Origin: Timema cristinae | Lineage: Eukaryota > Arthropoda > Insecta > Phasmatodea > Timematidae | DNA length: 64,000 nt | NCBI GenBank assembly: GCA_039000515.1 | Contig: JBCFYV010000001.1 | Coordinates: 15,539,928-15,603,927 of the forward strand | Direction of reading: 5' to 3' | Shown: positions 47,134-58,699 of the stretch, one piece after another | Layout of the letters: every line of letters begins with the position of its first letter | Position numbering within the stretch: the first letter of the stretch is position 1 | Notes under the pieces: model-generated | The model's input: only the letters and a program-made list of their open reading frames with translations | Told to the model about the DNA's origin: nothing | Databases searched by the model: none | Program-made: the position numbers and the translations under genes

Positions 47134-47615
47134 TCTATACTTATAAAATAACATGTCCTGACTGACTGACTGACTGATTCATCATCGCCGAGCGCAAACT
47201 ATCAGGCTACAAGCATGAAATGCGGACTGTATATTCATTTTGTTATGTAGGCACCCACTAAGAAAGGATTTTAGAAAATTCCACCCCAAAGGGGTCAAAA
47301 TAGGGGATGATAATAGTATGAAATATGTATGAAAGTCCGTCATTTTGAAAGTTACATAAATAAAATTTTGTATTTCGGTTATTGACGTAAAACAAATAAA
47401 TACGTGTTTCAGGAATTTTGGAAATTTTATTTAATAAGGGATGAAAAAGGGGGTGAAAGTTTGTATCGGACTTGCATTATTTTTGATCTGAGGTCAAGTT
47501 ATGGTCATCAACGTAACGTAATATTTTAAATTAATCTGTAAATACATATGTATATTTTCGTATTTGTATATAATCAACTTCCACGCGAGCAAAGCCGCGG
47601 GCAACAGCTATCTAG
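47134..47615 (+). mobile_element. Helitron-like non-autonomous element
   Basis: Begins TCTATACTTATAAAAT after an A and ends CAGCTATCTAG before a T, matching the 5'-TC / CTAG-3' ends and A|T target of Helitrons. The 3' part has the GC-rich CGCGAGCAAAGCCGCGGGCA block found at the end of insect Helitron-type elements. There is no coding capacity. Confidence 0.55.
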
Positions 47616-48239
47616 TTAAATATATAACCTAACTTTTAATTGTCAGAAATGGAAAGATTAGGTTAAATATAAACCATGACACAAGTAGTTTAATGGTTGT
47701 TATCACTTAACCTTATGTTAACCTCCTAACCAATAGAATAACGTCACATTATAAGATTGGGCCTTAATATTGATACGTAAAATGTTCTGTTGTGTTTAAT
47801 ATGATTAACAGCACCCAAGGTGAGACACACAAGGATATTTAAAAAAAATATATATCTGAAGGATCCAGGAGGAAAAAGGGGGTGAAAGACTGGTATTAAT
47901 TCAAATTGAGCTTATGCTTTCCTCTATTGGACAATCATGTAACCTTTTTTAATGCAATTATGGTTGTGCACTTATGGTTTAAACAGGAATCTGACAAATT
48001 TAAATTAATTTTAAAAAAATAATAGTTTTACTGGGGCCCTTATGAGGTATCAGATTTTTAAGTGGCTGTCCTGAAAAATGTGTGTAATGTGACTACTCAA
48101 ATGAATTATATTTTATTAGTAAACAAGTTCAAAGTTAATAAAATAAAATATAAGAAACAGTTATATGTGATAATGATTGCTTAGTATTTATGTCAACACA
48201 ATGTGTTTTTCTGTACCTTATAAATAATTACAGTACATA

Positions 48240-48531
48240 CAGTAGACCTCCAATTATCCGGATTAATTAGTGCCGGACATGATACGGATATGCAGAAACG
48301 CAGATAGTTGAATTAATCATTTAATTAAGGCAATGTTTCGAAAAATAACCGCAAAATTTTCTCTAAAAATAACTTATTTTTGTTGTTTTTGTAATAATAC
48401 AGAGAAGTGGAAACACATTATAATACTGTAGTAAAAAAAAATTCAACTGTTGCCTAATTTAAAATTCATGAAAATACTGTATTCTCTCGATTAATACGAA
48501 CAGGCTTCGGTCTCAATTAGTTCGGATTAAC
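48240..48531 (+). mobile_element. pogo/Tigger-like element, left part
   Basis: TA then CAGTAGACCTCCAATTATCC: the dinucleotide and end sequence are typical of Tigger-type TIRs. The right end was not found; a SINE A copy sits at 48532-48755 within it. Confidence 0.45.
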
Positions 48532-48755
48532 GAGCTCGGGCGCCGAGGACGGGGAAATTGAGGTTCGAATCTCGGTTGGGTGAACTGGGGGTGGTTTTTC
48601 CTAAATGGTTTTCCACTCTCCCTCCACGCAAATGCGGGTTCACTTCCTCTAATTCAACCTTCCCAATTCCTAATCAATCAGCGTAATTAGTACTTAAAGC
48701 GTATAACCCGAATGGATAGTAAGACGCGGTGCTAAATAATAATAATAATAATAAT
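48532..48755 (+). mobile_element. tRNA-derived SINE, family A, 5'-truncated
   Basis: Starts inside the head (CTCGGGCGCCGAGGACGG) and keeps the B box, body, tail and (TAA)n. Target duplication AGTTCGGATTAAC / AGTTCGAATTAAC (48519-48531, 48756-48768). 5' truncation plus duplication indicates target-primed reverse transcription. Confidence 0.82.
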
Positions 48756-49303
48756 AGTTCGAATTAACAAGGTTCGAATTAATTTAGTCACTCCTAGGTA
48801 ATGAACCGGTGTCTCCTAAGACATTGTTCGGCTTCCCTGACCACTCAGCTCCGTGTCTGGATGACAGCTGTTAGAATCGGATGGAAGATAGATATATTCT
48901 AGGAACAGCGTCTTGTGGAAGTGAACGAGAGTCTCCGTTATTTTGGTTGAGGGATGTTTTGTCAGACTTGTTGTGAGGGTTGAAAAGTGAACATGTCTTA
49001 TCATCCCCATCTTCAAGGACGGGTGGAAAGTGTAGGGGAGGCTTACCAACATGAAGGGGAGATGTTTTCCTTTATTTCCTTTTGTGTTTTACAGGCGCTT
49101 GGCAGTTAAAGTGGCATGTAAGGAAACGCGAATTATTAAGATATATTTTTAAAACAAATAACTTTTTTTAGGCAAAAGAATTAATAACTTATTGTTCCAA
49201 TAGAAATATTTAGGTTAATTTTCTACAGGTAGTAGTATCGAAATTTTCTGGATATTTTTCATGAACATAAAGGAATTAAAACATGAGCTTTTCTCCTCGT
49301 GAC

Positions 49304-49441
49304 CCAGGCCGCCACCGTGGTTCGGATTCCACGTTAAACTGTAGGTCCTTCATTTCATCTCACAATCACCCTATCATTACACATGAGCGTAAGTGCGTAT
49401 AACCCGAACGGTTAGTAAGACGCGGTGCTAATAAATAAATC
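49304..49441 (+). mobile_element. SINE family B, 5'-truncated
   Basis: Body and tail only, ending GACGCGGTGCTAATAAATAA. Target duplication TTCTCCTCGTGAC (49291-49303, 49442-49454). Confidence 0.85.
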
Positions 49442-49569
49442 TTCTCCTCGTGACAAAGTAGAGCTTTAGAATGTTTCGAGGCTAAGTATAGTCAGTTAAA
49501 ACTATCCCTGTGATATGTTCCTCCACTCTGTCCCCATTTGACCAGTCATACATAAGCTTTATTTTATAC

Positions 49570-49985
49570 ACCTCACATGGGAATGTATGTTTGTTGATAT
49601 CCGACAAATGAGTGTTCTACTGAGTGATGAGAACAATTCACAGGTACAGTTTAAACTAACTCTGCTTACCCTGGCAACACTCCACGACATGACACTGTCA
49701 ATGAGTGTTCTACTGAGTGATGAGAACAATTCACAGGTACAGTTTAAACTAACTCTGCTTACCCTGGCAACACTCCACGACATGACACTGTCAATGAGTG
49801 TTCTACTGAGTGATGAGAACAATTCACAGGTACAGTTTAAACTAGCTCTGCTTACCCTGGTAACACTACACGACAAGACACTGTCAATGAGTGTTCTTCT
49901 GAGTGATGAGAACAATTCACAGGTACAGTTTAAACTAACTCTGCTTACCCTGGCAACTCTCAACTACACTACTCTGTGTGCGGTC
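49570..49985. repeat. 93-bp tandem array, four units
   Basis: Unit ATGAGTGTTCTACTGAGTGA ... CTGGCAACACTCCACGACAT. 93 is a multiple of three, so both strands stay open across the array; plus-strand translation repeats MSVLLSDENNSQVQFKLTLL. No start context, splice sites or homologue, so not called as a gene. Confidence 0.9.
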
Positions 49986-50353
49986 TCTAGTTCCTGCTGG
50001 ATAGTAGTTGTGACGAGCTAATTAACTTTGAGGAGGTCCCGATCCGAGGACCCTCACATCACTGGAGAGAATGAACATATGTCCGGGGTGTTGGGGGGGA
50101 GGGGTTGTAATCCTAGAACCCCTCTCTCCTTCTTCCCACACAGGTTTGGTCCATCACTTTCCCCCCCCCCGCCCTGCTCCCCCCTTAATTCGAGACTCCG
50201 CCAGACTCGTTTCAATCCGACAACAAAAAGAGGGAGTTTTGACCGTGGTCGAGTGCTTGAAGGAGTAACCTCAGGAGCTTAGCAAGCACCTCTGGGAGAC
50301 TCCTCCGATAACACATCTGGCTGGATCTAGGGGATGAGGAGCTCATTTCTTGT

Positions 50354-50582
50354 AGCACCGCATCTTACTACCCGTTCATGGTAAACTAATCAAGTTAATG
50401 TGATAGGTATGAGGAAGTTTAAATTTGATAAGAAGTGCACCCGAATTTGCATGAATAGATAGTGGAAAACTATTTTGGAAAAAACACCCTTAGTACATCC
50501 AACTGAGATTCGAACTTCGATCCCCAGTCTAGTCTACTGGCGAGAGTAGCGCGTTAGACCACGTGACCACCGAAGCGAATAA
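50354..50582 (-). mobile_element. SINE family C, full length
   Basis: GCACCGCATCTTACTACCCG (inverted tail) through CTGAGATTCGAACTTCG (B box) to GACCACCGAAGCGAAT (inverted head). Confidence 0.75.
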
Positions 50583-51159
50583 GTGTCTTGTTGACATCGA
50601 GAAAAGTTTATATACCTATCCTACTTTCACGTGTTCATACGTCAAGATATGTGATTTTAAGTTGTCTTTTTATTAAATAAAATGCTATCGATGTTGACTG
50701 CAATAAAATGTGTTTGAATTTTTAAATCTTAAAGTTGAGTACTTAGCCAGAGGTCCCGAGTTCAATTCCTGACTAGGTTAATTATTTATTATTTGAGAAT
50801 TATCACTTTGGGAAAAGCTTGTGTTGAGTCTGTTTGTAAGTCATGATGAGATATAATCAATTTAAGTTATTTGGAAAGCGATGCGTGATGACACTAACTA
50901 AAAGTACCAAAGTCAAACACCAAAATCAATCGGATTACATAGATTATTTGTTTTTTAAGTGCTAAATGCCGTACTGTCGGTTAGAGAAACAGGTAACTTA
51001 CCATAATATAAAAGCAAAGGATGAGGAAGGTTTTTTAAAGTGAATTTATTCCCTCACCCATTCCACCTCCCCTCGCCCTTCTGAGAAGAGGTTTGTTGAA
51101 ATAACAATTTGGAAAATAAAGTAAAGCTGACCGAAATATGAATTGAACCCTAATATGTG

Positions 51160-51520
51160 GTCTTTGCAATGCCGTTTGTCTGTGTGTCTGTTTCAACTTG
51201 AAATTAAAAGTAGTTTAATAAAGGATAAAAAGAGAAAAACTCGATTTTCTCAAATCGGATCTAACGATTTTGATTAAAATTCGTAGTTAGGCGTTGATTA
51301 AGATTATAAATAAACTGACTATTTTCATTTTACCATGAAAATGACTTTTAGAGTTCTTTACAGAAGCTGAAATTTCCGTATCTCCGCAACTATTTGAGAT
51401 ACTAAATAATTTATCATTGCAAAATTGTAGTACTATTAAAAATAAAAAACTTTTATATGAAATATATTTTTATAAATTCAACAGTTTCTGAGATATTGGC
51501 AAATATATTAATACAATTTT
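51160..51520 (+). repeat. second copy of the 42.9-kb dispersed repeat
   Basis: GTCTGTGTGTCTG, TCTAACGATTTTGATTAAAA, ATCTCCGCAACTATTTGAGA and TTTCTGAGATATTGGCAAA. Confidence 0.6.
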
Positions 51521-51599
51521 GTGAGCTTTAGATGTAAAGAGATACTACTTAAGTTTTAACGCAATAATTCACCAATGCCATAGAGTAAATAAATATAAG

Positions 51600-53190
51600 T
51601 CTCTAAAAGTTTATGTTGTTTTTACTTAAACCTCTTAGGAGAAATATTTATACAACAATGACCTATATCCATTTTGGACTCAATAGTCAATATTTACATT
51701 TTGTATTGGTCAAAATTTATAAATGAGGAATTTAATAGAAATGCGATGACATGAAGATGTGCAACACCTAATAAAAGGTCGAAAATGTTAACCGGAATTC
51801 AGAATTTTAATACGAAGTTTTGGACCTTGTTGACCCAATATTGATTTTTTTTTATCGAACCAAACATATAAATGAGGACATTAATTCTTTAAAAATAAAA
51901 CTATAACATTTAAAACTAGGACCCAAAACAATTTTTACATAAGTATAGTGCAAATTATGCTTGGGTTTGCTAGTGTATATTATTTTGTTTCACATATATT
52001 AAGAGCTTTGAGTAGATATCTCTATTTTCAAACAATAGAGCGAGAAAGTCCGTGCGGAGTTCCGTACCATTATATAATTTTTGATAAATAGATGATAGTA
52101 AGCTCTTTATGTCCGTTAAAATATATTCCACTACAATGAATAAAACTATTTATTTTATTCGGGGACTTTCCACGGTTCCTACAATTCCCAGTTTTAATAC
52201 GATGTTCTAATAATACAAACGACGAACTAAACACCCTAACCGAACCTAGGCTACTTAAAACAGTATCCACTTATTTAGCCCACTTCATCAAACATAATCT
52301 CCACGAAGCGTTACAATATATATTTGTTACTTTAACATTATTGTTTATTTTACTCAACTGTGAACGTTTTACCAAAGGCAAAATTCACTAATCCAAAGTG
52401 AAATATTTTGTTTCAAACAGTCATATTTTTTTTTTTGTATTATTTTAAAAAGCACTGGCCGACCAACCAAAAATATCAGCGTAAAGGATTTTAAAACATT
52501 ACAAAAAATAATAATATTAATTAATCACTAAATAAGCGAGACAGTAGTTTTTTGAAATTGTTTTTAGGTCGTAGAGTTTACAAATAAAATAAAATAGAAT
52601 ACAGAAGGCAAGGGACCTACGTTAAAAAATAAGGGGGGGGGATAAGTGGATGTTCGGGGGTGGGGGTGGGAGGGGGATAGGACGTTTTAAAAACACGCAC
52701 ACAAACACGTTAACTTTATCCCCAACATTGTGAATGTGTTTTTTTATATAGCGATGCATAGAAAAACAGGGTAAAAAAAACAGTAGCTTATGACAACCTA
52801 CCCTTTTATAAGGGTAGTATAGGTAGGGGGTGTTGGTTAGCGGAAAGAGATTAAACCAGTGGTGCTTGTGATGTGGTGTTAATACTGAACACAGGGTTGC
52901 CAATCATACGGCCTCAAACTAAATCCTCTTATCGTTCGGGAAACCTTTCCCCCTCTCTACGCGCAGCTTTCGCCAAAAACCAACTCCATAGCGAAACAGT
53001 CGAGCGTCGGATTAGATTTCCCTAACCTACCCAGGGCTACCACACGAACCTGATGAAATCCCCCCCCCCCTTCCTTCAATCCCCTCCCTTTGTCTTCCAA
53101 GGAGAGAATTCCCCGTAGTGTTGCACTTACAGTGGTTTATAGAACGTGTTTTGCGGTAGTCAATTATCAAGGGGGATAATTCTAGATTAA
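51600..53190. other. intergenic stretch, nothing recognised
   Basis: AT-rich; G- and C-runs near 52630-52670 and 53060. No coding signal. Confidence 0.45.
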
Positions 53191-53890
53191 CAGAGGATAG
53201 CTAGATGGAGATATATAGAAGGATAGATATATGAAGATATATATAGGATAGCTAAATGGAAATATGTATGTATATAGAAGGATATATAGATGAATATATA
53301 GATAGAGCAATAGCTAGATAGTAGGTGACCTGGTGGTCCAGGGGTAAGGTGTCAGACTTCTATGCTGGCGGCCGGGGTTCAATCCTCGGTCCCAGCAAAG
53401 ATTTATCTGATTGCCAAACCCTTCCTTCACCTCTGACAAGACATCTTGTGAATGTGGGGAATGCCAGGTCGCCACCGTGGTTCGGATTCCACGTTAAACT
53501 GTAGGTCCTTCATTTCATCTCACAATCACCCTACCATTACACATTAGCGTAAGTGCGTATAACCCGAATGGGTAGTAAGACGCGGTGCTAATAATAATAA
53601 TAATAGCTAGATAAATATGTATGTGTATATATAAGGGTGGATAGATGAAGAGATATATATGTATATATATATGAGGATATATATAAAAATAAGGATATCT
53701 AGATGGAGATTTATAAATAGATAGAAGGATAGCTAGAAGGATATATATAAAGTTTTAGACCTACAGATGGAAATATATAGATGAGGTATGGTGCTATATA
53801 GATAGAGGGATAGGTAGGTAGATGGAGGGATGGATTTAGATTAATAGTGTTATGTAATATAAATAGATATATAGCTTATACTAGCTAGAG
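53190..53890. repeat. cryptically simple GATA/ATAG-rich stretch
   Basis: Long run of GATAGATATATGAAGATAT-type sequence, split by the SINE at 53321-53601. Confidence 0.75.
53321..53601 (+). mobile_element. SINE family B, full length, in a GATA-rich simple region
   Basis: Head GGTGACCTGGTGGTCCAGGG, B box, body, tail, (TAA)n. Target duplication AATAGCTAGATA (53309-53320, 53602-53613). Confidence 0.87.
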
Positions 53891-54299
53891 GAATAGCTAG
53901 ACGAATAAAGGGGCAGGACACGACACTTTCTTGTATAGTTCTATATTTCAAAATGAATAGCACATGGTTTTGCGTATGAATATGAAATTGACTTAATGGC
54001 TTTTTTTCCCCCCTAATTCTCAGTTAAGTTTAGCATTCTCCAACCCCCAAAAGCCCAAAAAAAGAAATTTTGGCTGGGTAAATGGTAAATAACCCTTGTT
54101 TACGACAGTTTCGTGGACGTACCGGAATATATAGGATCATATTTCTAGACGAAATGTAAAACCTAATCTGCTAGTGATTTGAGGGAGAAAAGGGACAACT
54201 CGTTCACTTACCAGCTTCGCGGTATTTTGTGGCGTGACATCTGTTACCATATTTGGTGCATCTTTTGTGCTGAATATACTTTGAATAGGCAGACAGTTT

Positions 54300-54830
54300 A
54301 ATGTTCACTGAACTGGTCACCCAATGGCTAAATAATGTTATAATAATGGAAACTGGTTAAAATAAAGGAAAATAAAAAATAAAATAATAAGTGCAAATTT
54401 AATGAATAAAGGCCACCTAAAGAATGAGGCAAAAATGTGGGAAGAATCCAATGCACAAAAATGACATCTTTCTTCTTTATTATTACTATTATTATTATTA
54501 TTATCATCATCACCATGTCTTACTACCCGTTCGGGTTATACGCACTTACGCTCATGTGTAATGGTAGGGTGATTGTGAGATGAAATGGAGGACCTACAGT
54601 TTAACGTGGAATCCGAACCACGGTGGAGGCCTGGCATTCCCCACATTCACAAGTTGTGATTAATACACGTCTTGTCAGAGGTGAAGGAAGGGTTTGGCAA
54701 TCAGATAAATCTGTACCGGAACCGAGGATTGAACCCCAGACCCCCAGCACAAAAGTCCGACACTTTACCCCTAGACAACATGTCACCATCTTCTTTAGTA
54801 GAAATAGTCAAAAATACATTTATATAGTAA
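54300..54830 (+). repeat. dispersed repeat shared with 7167-7370, split by a SINE
   Basis: CCCAATGGCTAAATAATGTT and AATGTGGGAAGAATCCAATG; resumes after the SINE with CATCTTCTTTAGTAGAAATAG. Confidence 0.65.
54480..54788 (-). mobile_element. SINE family B, inserted in a second dispersed repeat
   Basis: Full-length copy. Target duplication TCTTCTTTA (54471-54479, 54789-54797). The interrupted host repeat is also found intact at about 7167-7370. Confidence 0.85.
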
Positions 54831-55179
54831 ATTTAAAATATTACTCAAATTGTGTTAAATTATATGTTCAAACGTGTTTGTTGACTATATCTATTATAGA
54901 GGATGGAAGAAAGCACGTTTTCACCTCTGTACGTTGGAGTCTCGCCATATTTTACCTCTCTCCCTATTTGGGTTTTCTTTTTAAATTTACACTTTTCAGG
55001 TTATTTCTCCTTTTTATTCATTTTTAACAATTTGCACTATAGACTAAAATTAAATAGAGAGGAAGACAGAGATATTGCTATGACGTCATTGAATAAGTAA
55101 TAGCACGTGCATCGGACTCTCACGAATAATTATTCATTTAATTATACACGAAATAAAACTAATAATTTCAAAACTTCAA

Positions 55180-55425
55180 CCCACTTCGGGGTAGAATAGT
55201 CTAAGCCATCAGTCTCTCTGTAGACTGGACTGTCGATGACGGATAGATTAGGGTTCGAATCCCTGTCGGATATACTGAGGGTGTTTTTGATAAAATATTT
55301 TCCACTCTCTCACCAAGAAAATGTAGGTGCACTCCCTTTAAGTTAAAACTTTTTTATCCCTAACATATTAGTGTAATTAGTACATGTGTGTATAGCCCGA
55401 ACGGGTATTAAGATTTGGTGACAAA
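55180..55425 (+). mobile_element. SINE family C, full length
   Basis: CCCACTTCGGGGTAGAATAG head, GGGTTCGAATCCCTG B box, tail GTATAGCCCGAACGGGTATT. Confidence 0.75.
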
Positions 55426-55605
55426 AAATTGTTTATTAATAAACTACAATCAAATGGTTTGTTAACATTAACGAACAAACGTACTTATTTAATATGTAAT
55501 ACATTCCCAGATAACCTATTATATCTATTTTAAACAAAATATTTAAAGCCATTTTTTAAATATTTCAAAATTTTAAAGATAAGTCATCAGTAAGTTATCA
55601 TCGAA

Positions 55606-55815
55606 TCTAGTTTTAGGGGTAAAGTGTTCGCCTTAAGATCCATTGTTCGTGGTTCAAATCCAGCAGAGGTCAATGGATTTTTCTCGAGCGATAAAAATCC
55701 GTAGCACAACTTCCTAAGGAGGGGAAATAAAGCCATCGGTCCCATGTCAATTCTGGATTGTAAAATAACCCTGAAAGGTATATGAAAATACCTTTCCGGT
55801 AAGATTTGAAGGCCC
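55606..55815 (+). mobile_element. tRNA-like SINE, another type
   Basis: AGTTTTAGGGGTAAAGTG (A box) and GGTTCAAATCCAGC (B box), followed by a non-tRNA body containing AAGGTATATGAAAATACCTT. No second copy noticed. Confidence 0.5.
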
Positions 55816-56149
55816 TTTCACTATCGCTCTTAGAAACTCTCGTGTGCTGATATAAATAATTGGTTCAGAAAGTGCATGTTAAATACCAAAAATATATAAA
55901 GTTTTATATAAAAAGTACCAAATAAAACATTAACACGATAACTTATACATTTTGTATACAATCTTTAGGGCCATTCTCGAAATATTTGTAATTTTTCTAA
56001 ATCCATCATATGTAAAACCACCCTTAATTAGGGCTGCTAAACAAAATCACAAGAAGCCCTTGGCGTATTACAATATACCGTACCATCAAAATATCACGTT
56101 TAGGAAGTGACATTTATCAAAAAGTTTCGGCTGTAGCCTGATTCAATGG

Positions 56150-56300
56150 CCGCATAGTCTAAGATTTCACTCTCATGTTAGATTATACTGTCTACGACAG
56201 GGAGATAGGGGTTTGAACCCCGGTCGGTTCTATTGAGGGAGTTTTTCCTAAATGGTTTTACACTCTCCTTCCACTCAAATGCGGATAGATGATAGATTAC
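56150..56300 (+). mobile_element. SINE family C, 3'-deleted
   Basis: CAATGGCCGCATAGTCTAAG head and GGGTTTGAACCCCGG B box; ends in the body (CCACTCAAATGCGG). Confidence 0.6.
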
Positions 56301-56472
56301 CTCTGACCTTCCTCATCCTTAATCCATTTAATGCTAGCCTGCCTAATTTACAACTATACTATTGTAATCTTGTCGACTTTCTTAGGTTACAATTTCTTTT
56401 AGGTTGTAAGTTATATATCGCAAGATCTTCTTTTATCGCCGCGTCTTACAAACCTTTCGGTTTATACGCTTA

Positions 56473-57835
56473 TGGTAGGGTGGGGCTATTTGGGTCATTT
56501 CAACTTTAATTTAAGTTTTTACCTATAAGATGCTTGCAAAACTTTAAACAGGTATTTATATCTTTATTCATAACTTCTGAACCATACCTAGTAATAGTTT
56601 TTTTGAAAAAAAAAATCTAAGTAGGTTATAATTAATAAAGAACACTATCAAGTAGAAATAACATTTTAGTAAAAACGTGGGGCTATTTGGATCAGGAATG
56701 GGGTTATTTGAATCACATATTTATTTTTATATTTTACCATGAGTATAGCCATTTTAAATTTTTTTATTGAAAGTGTCTACTACTAGATGCAAAAAAAATG
56801 TTTATATGCATTTTCCACACTTAAACTGTTTTTTCCAAAGGCCCCGACACATGCGTCATGAAACCACAATTTGCAGGTTTGACACCTAATACAGTCTCCA
56901 TTTCCACTTGAATTTTTGTCAAGATAAGTAATTTTACAAAAACAACATGATGTATTTTCTTCTTATTCTTCTTCATCGTCAAAAATATTATCGATATTAT
57001 AGTCTTCATCTGAGTTGCTGGGTGTATCGAACTCAGATAAAATAAGTATTTTAGGCTTCTTAGAGACTCGGTATTTCAAGGTCATACCAGTGTCACATGG
57101 AGTTTCCGGTTCTCCTAAAGTCCTATCTGCAATAAAGGTGTGGGAAGGAAGAAACTTTTCTCCGGGCATTTTATCGCAAATGTAAGGGAATATCCCTGTA
57201 CATTCAACACCTTTGACCGCATTCCCAACAGTTGCTCCTTTGATCCAAGCAGCATTTAGCTGGTTAATTTGGTGATTGAACTTTTTGTTTTTTTTTGAAT
57301 GAATGAATGAATTAGTTTCTTGATGATAAAAAGGTTTAAGCGATAAATAATAATTAATGGTATATTCTAAAAATAAATAAAAACGCAAGAAAATAATGAT
57401 CCAAATAGCCCCTTGAAAAATGATTCAAATAGCCCCAGAAGCAAACTATTTTTCAATATAAAATAACTCTATTGTTTCCCAATAGAATACGCTCAAACTT
57501 CTTGGTGATAAGCCCAGAAGAAATTAGCTATGGGCTAAAAAAAATTACTTCGAAAACAACAACTATAAGAAGGTAACCCTTACAACGCAAAGACAATTAT
57601 TTATATCACTAGGAAAAGTATGTCCATCTCACTTCTATTGATCTTGTAAAACAATTTTTTCAGCTATTTAAACGTTTAAAAATTATAATTTTTTCATACA
57701 AATTTACAGCCAGTAGATCATTAAGTAAATTAGAAGAACTAGACATAAAATAATATGTGCAGAATAACTGCGCAGTAGCTTGAATCCTTATTTTGGTTCA
57801 AATAGCCCCTTGATCCAAATAGCACCGCCCTACCA
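56473..57835 (-). mobile_element. pogo/Tigger-like DNA transposon, internally deleted, with TIRs and TA target duplication
   Basis: Ends are inverted repeats of about 25 bases beginning TGGTAGGG; the left and right ends share GCTATTTGG at the same spacing. A TA lies on each side (56471-56472 and 57836-57837), the target choice of the Tc1/mariner/pogo superfamily. The flanks join into one SINE sequence (TTATACGCTTA then TGCACTAATTACGCC), which proves insertion into a pre-existing SINE. Inside is the C-terminal part of a transposase. The motif GGGGCTATTTG and its complement recur subterminally. Confidence 0.8.
56810..57388 (-). pseudogene. C-terminal fragment of a pogo/Tigger-type DDE transposase with a PHD-like zinc finger
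   Basis: Minus strand. AAWIKGATVGNAVKGVECTG then IFPYICDKMPGEKFLPSHTF matches the end of pogo-type DDE domains (TGI-x-P then a FLPS/FAPS motif). An acidic stretch (SNSDEDYNIDNIFDDEEE) meets a TAA near 56966. Past it, in the same frame, is CCFCKITYLDKNSSGNGD, then CIRCQTCKLWFHDAC, a PHD-like Cys/His pattern known at the C-terminus of some pogo-like transposases. The catalytic core is missing. Confidence 0.6.
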
Positions 57836-57939
57836 TATGCACTAATTACGCCAATGGTTTGAAGGATTAGAAAGGTTATATTTAGAGAGAGGGAGGTAGA
57901 GTGGAAAACCATTCTGGAAAAACTATCCTCGGTACACCC

Positions 57940-58239
57940 AGGGATGTAAAGTTCCTCCGCGGAGATAATTAGTCCGATAATGGTGGTCGAGTTCCTTCAC
58001 GACACCTCAAGGACTGGATCTTCGCACAGTAAATTACAAAATTAAATAAGAATGAAATTCGTTAACGCATGAAAAGTTAGGTTAAGTTATGTTAAGTTAG
58101 GTTGGGTAAAAACCATAAGTATATGTAGAAATTAACCAACTATACTTATAATCCATTCCTTCAGGTTTTGTGAAGGAACTCAACCCTCCTCCCCTCCTTT
58201 CCCCCCCAAATCACCAAGGGGAGGAACTCGAAAACGCCC
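57940..58239. mobile_element. 300-bp hAT-like MITE with 8-bp target duplication
   Basis: Flanked by GTACACCC on both sides (57932-57939 and 58240-58247). Ends read AGGGATGTAAAGTTCCTCC and, inverted, GGGCGTTTTCGAGTTCCTCC. The 8-base duplication and CAGGG-like ends suit a hAT non-autonomous element. It sits in the same SINE copy as the pogo element next door. Confidence 0.65.
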
Positions 58240-58390
58240 GTACACCCGACCGAGATTCGAAACCCAATCTCCCCGTCATGGGCAGTCTAGTCTACTGCGA
58301 GAGTAACGCCTTAGACCATATGTCCACAGAAGCCTGTTGATATCGCAAGTTGTAAACATAATTAACCACACGGGTTGTCGATATTGCAAA

Positions 58391-58680
58391 CGGTGACCTG
58401 GTGGTCTAGGGTTAAGGTGTCGGACTTCTGTGCTGGCGGCCGGGGTTCAATCCTCGGTCCCGGCACACATTTATCTGATTGCCAAACTCTTCCTTCACCT
58501 CTGACAAGACATCTTGTGAATGTGGGGAATGCCAGGCCTCCACCGTGGTTCTGATTCCACGTTAAACTGTAGGTCCTTCATTTCATCTCACAATCACCTT
58601 ACCATTACACATTAGCGTAAGTGCGTATAACCCGAACGGGTAGTAAGACGCGATGCTAAATAATAAAATAAAATAAAAAT
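58391..58680 (+). mobile_element. SINE family B, full length
   Basis: Head GGTGACCTGGTGGTCTAGGG to tail CGCGATGCTAAATAATAAAA. No clear target duplication read. Confidence 0.82.
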
Positions 58681-58699
58681 GTTAATTGAAATTATAAAA

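Larger units (their letters stand above)
56436..58337 (-). mobile_element. SINE-C copy interrupted by two DNA transposons
   Basis: Three SINE pieces (56436-56470, 57838-57931, 58248-58337) join in order into one tail-body-head copy on the minus strand. The B-box region GAGATTCGAA is just right of the hAT-like insertion, and the head CTTCTGTGGACATATGG is at the right end. This gives relative age: SINE first, both DNA elements later. Confidence 0.75.

Noticed and set aside
49559..49963. 134-codon open frame on the minus strand and the 144-codon frame opposite
   Set aside because: Produced by the 93-bp repeat whose length is a multiple of three; no homologue, splice sites or codon bias.
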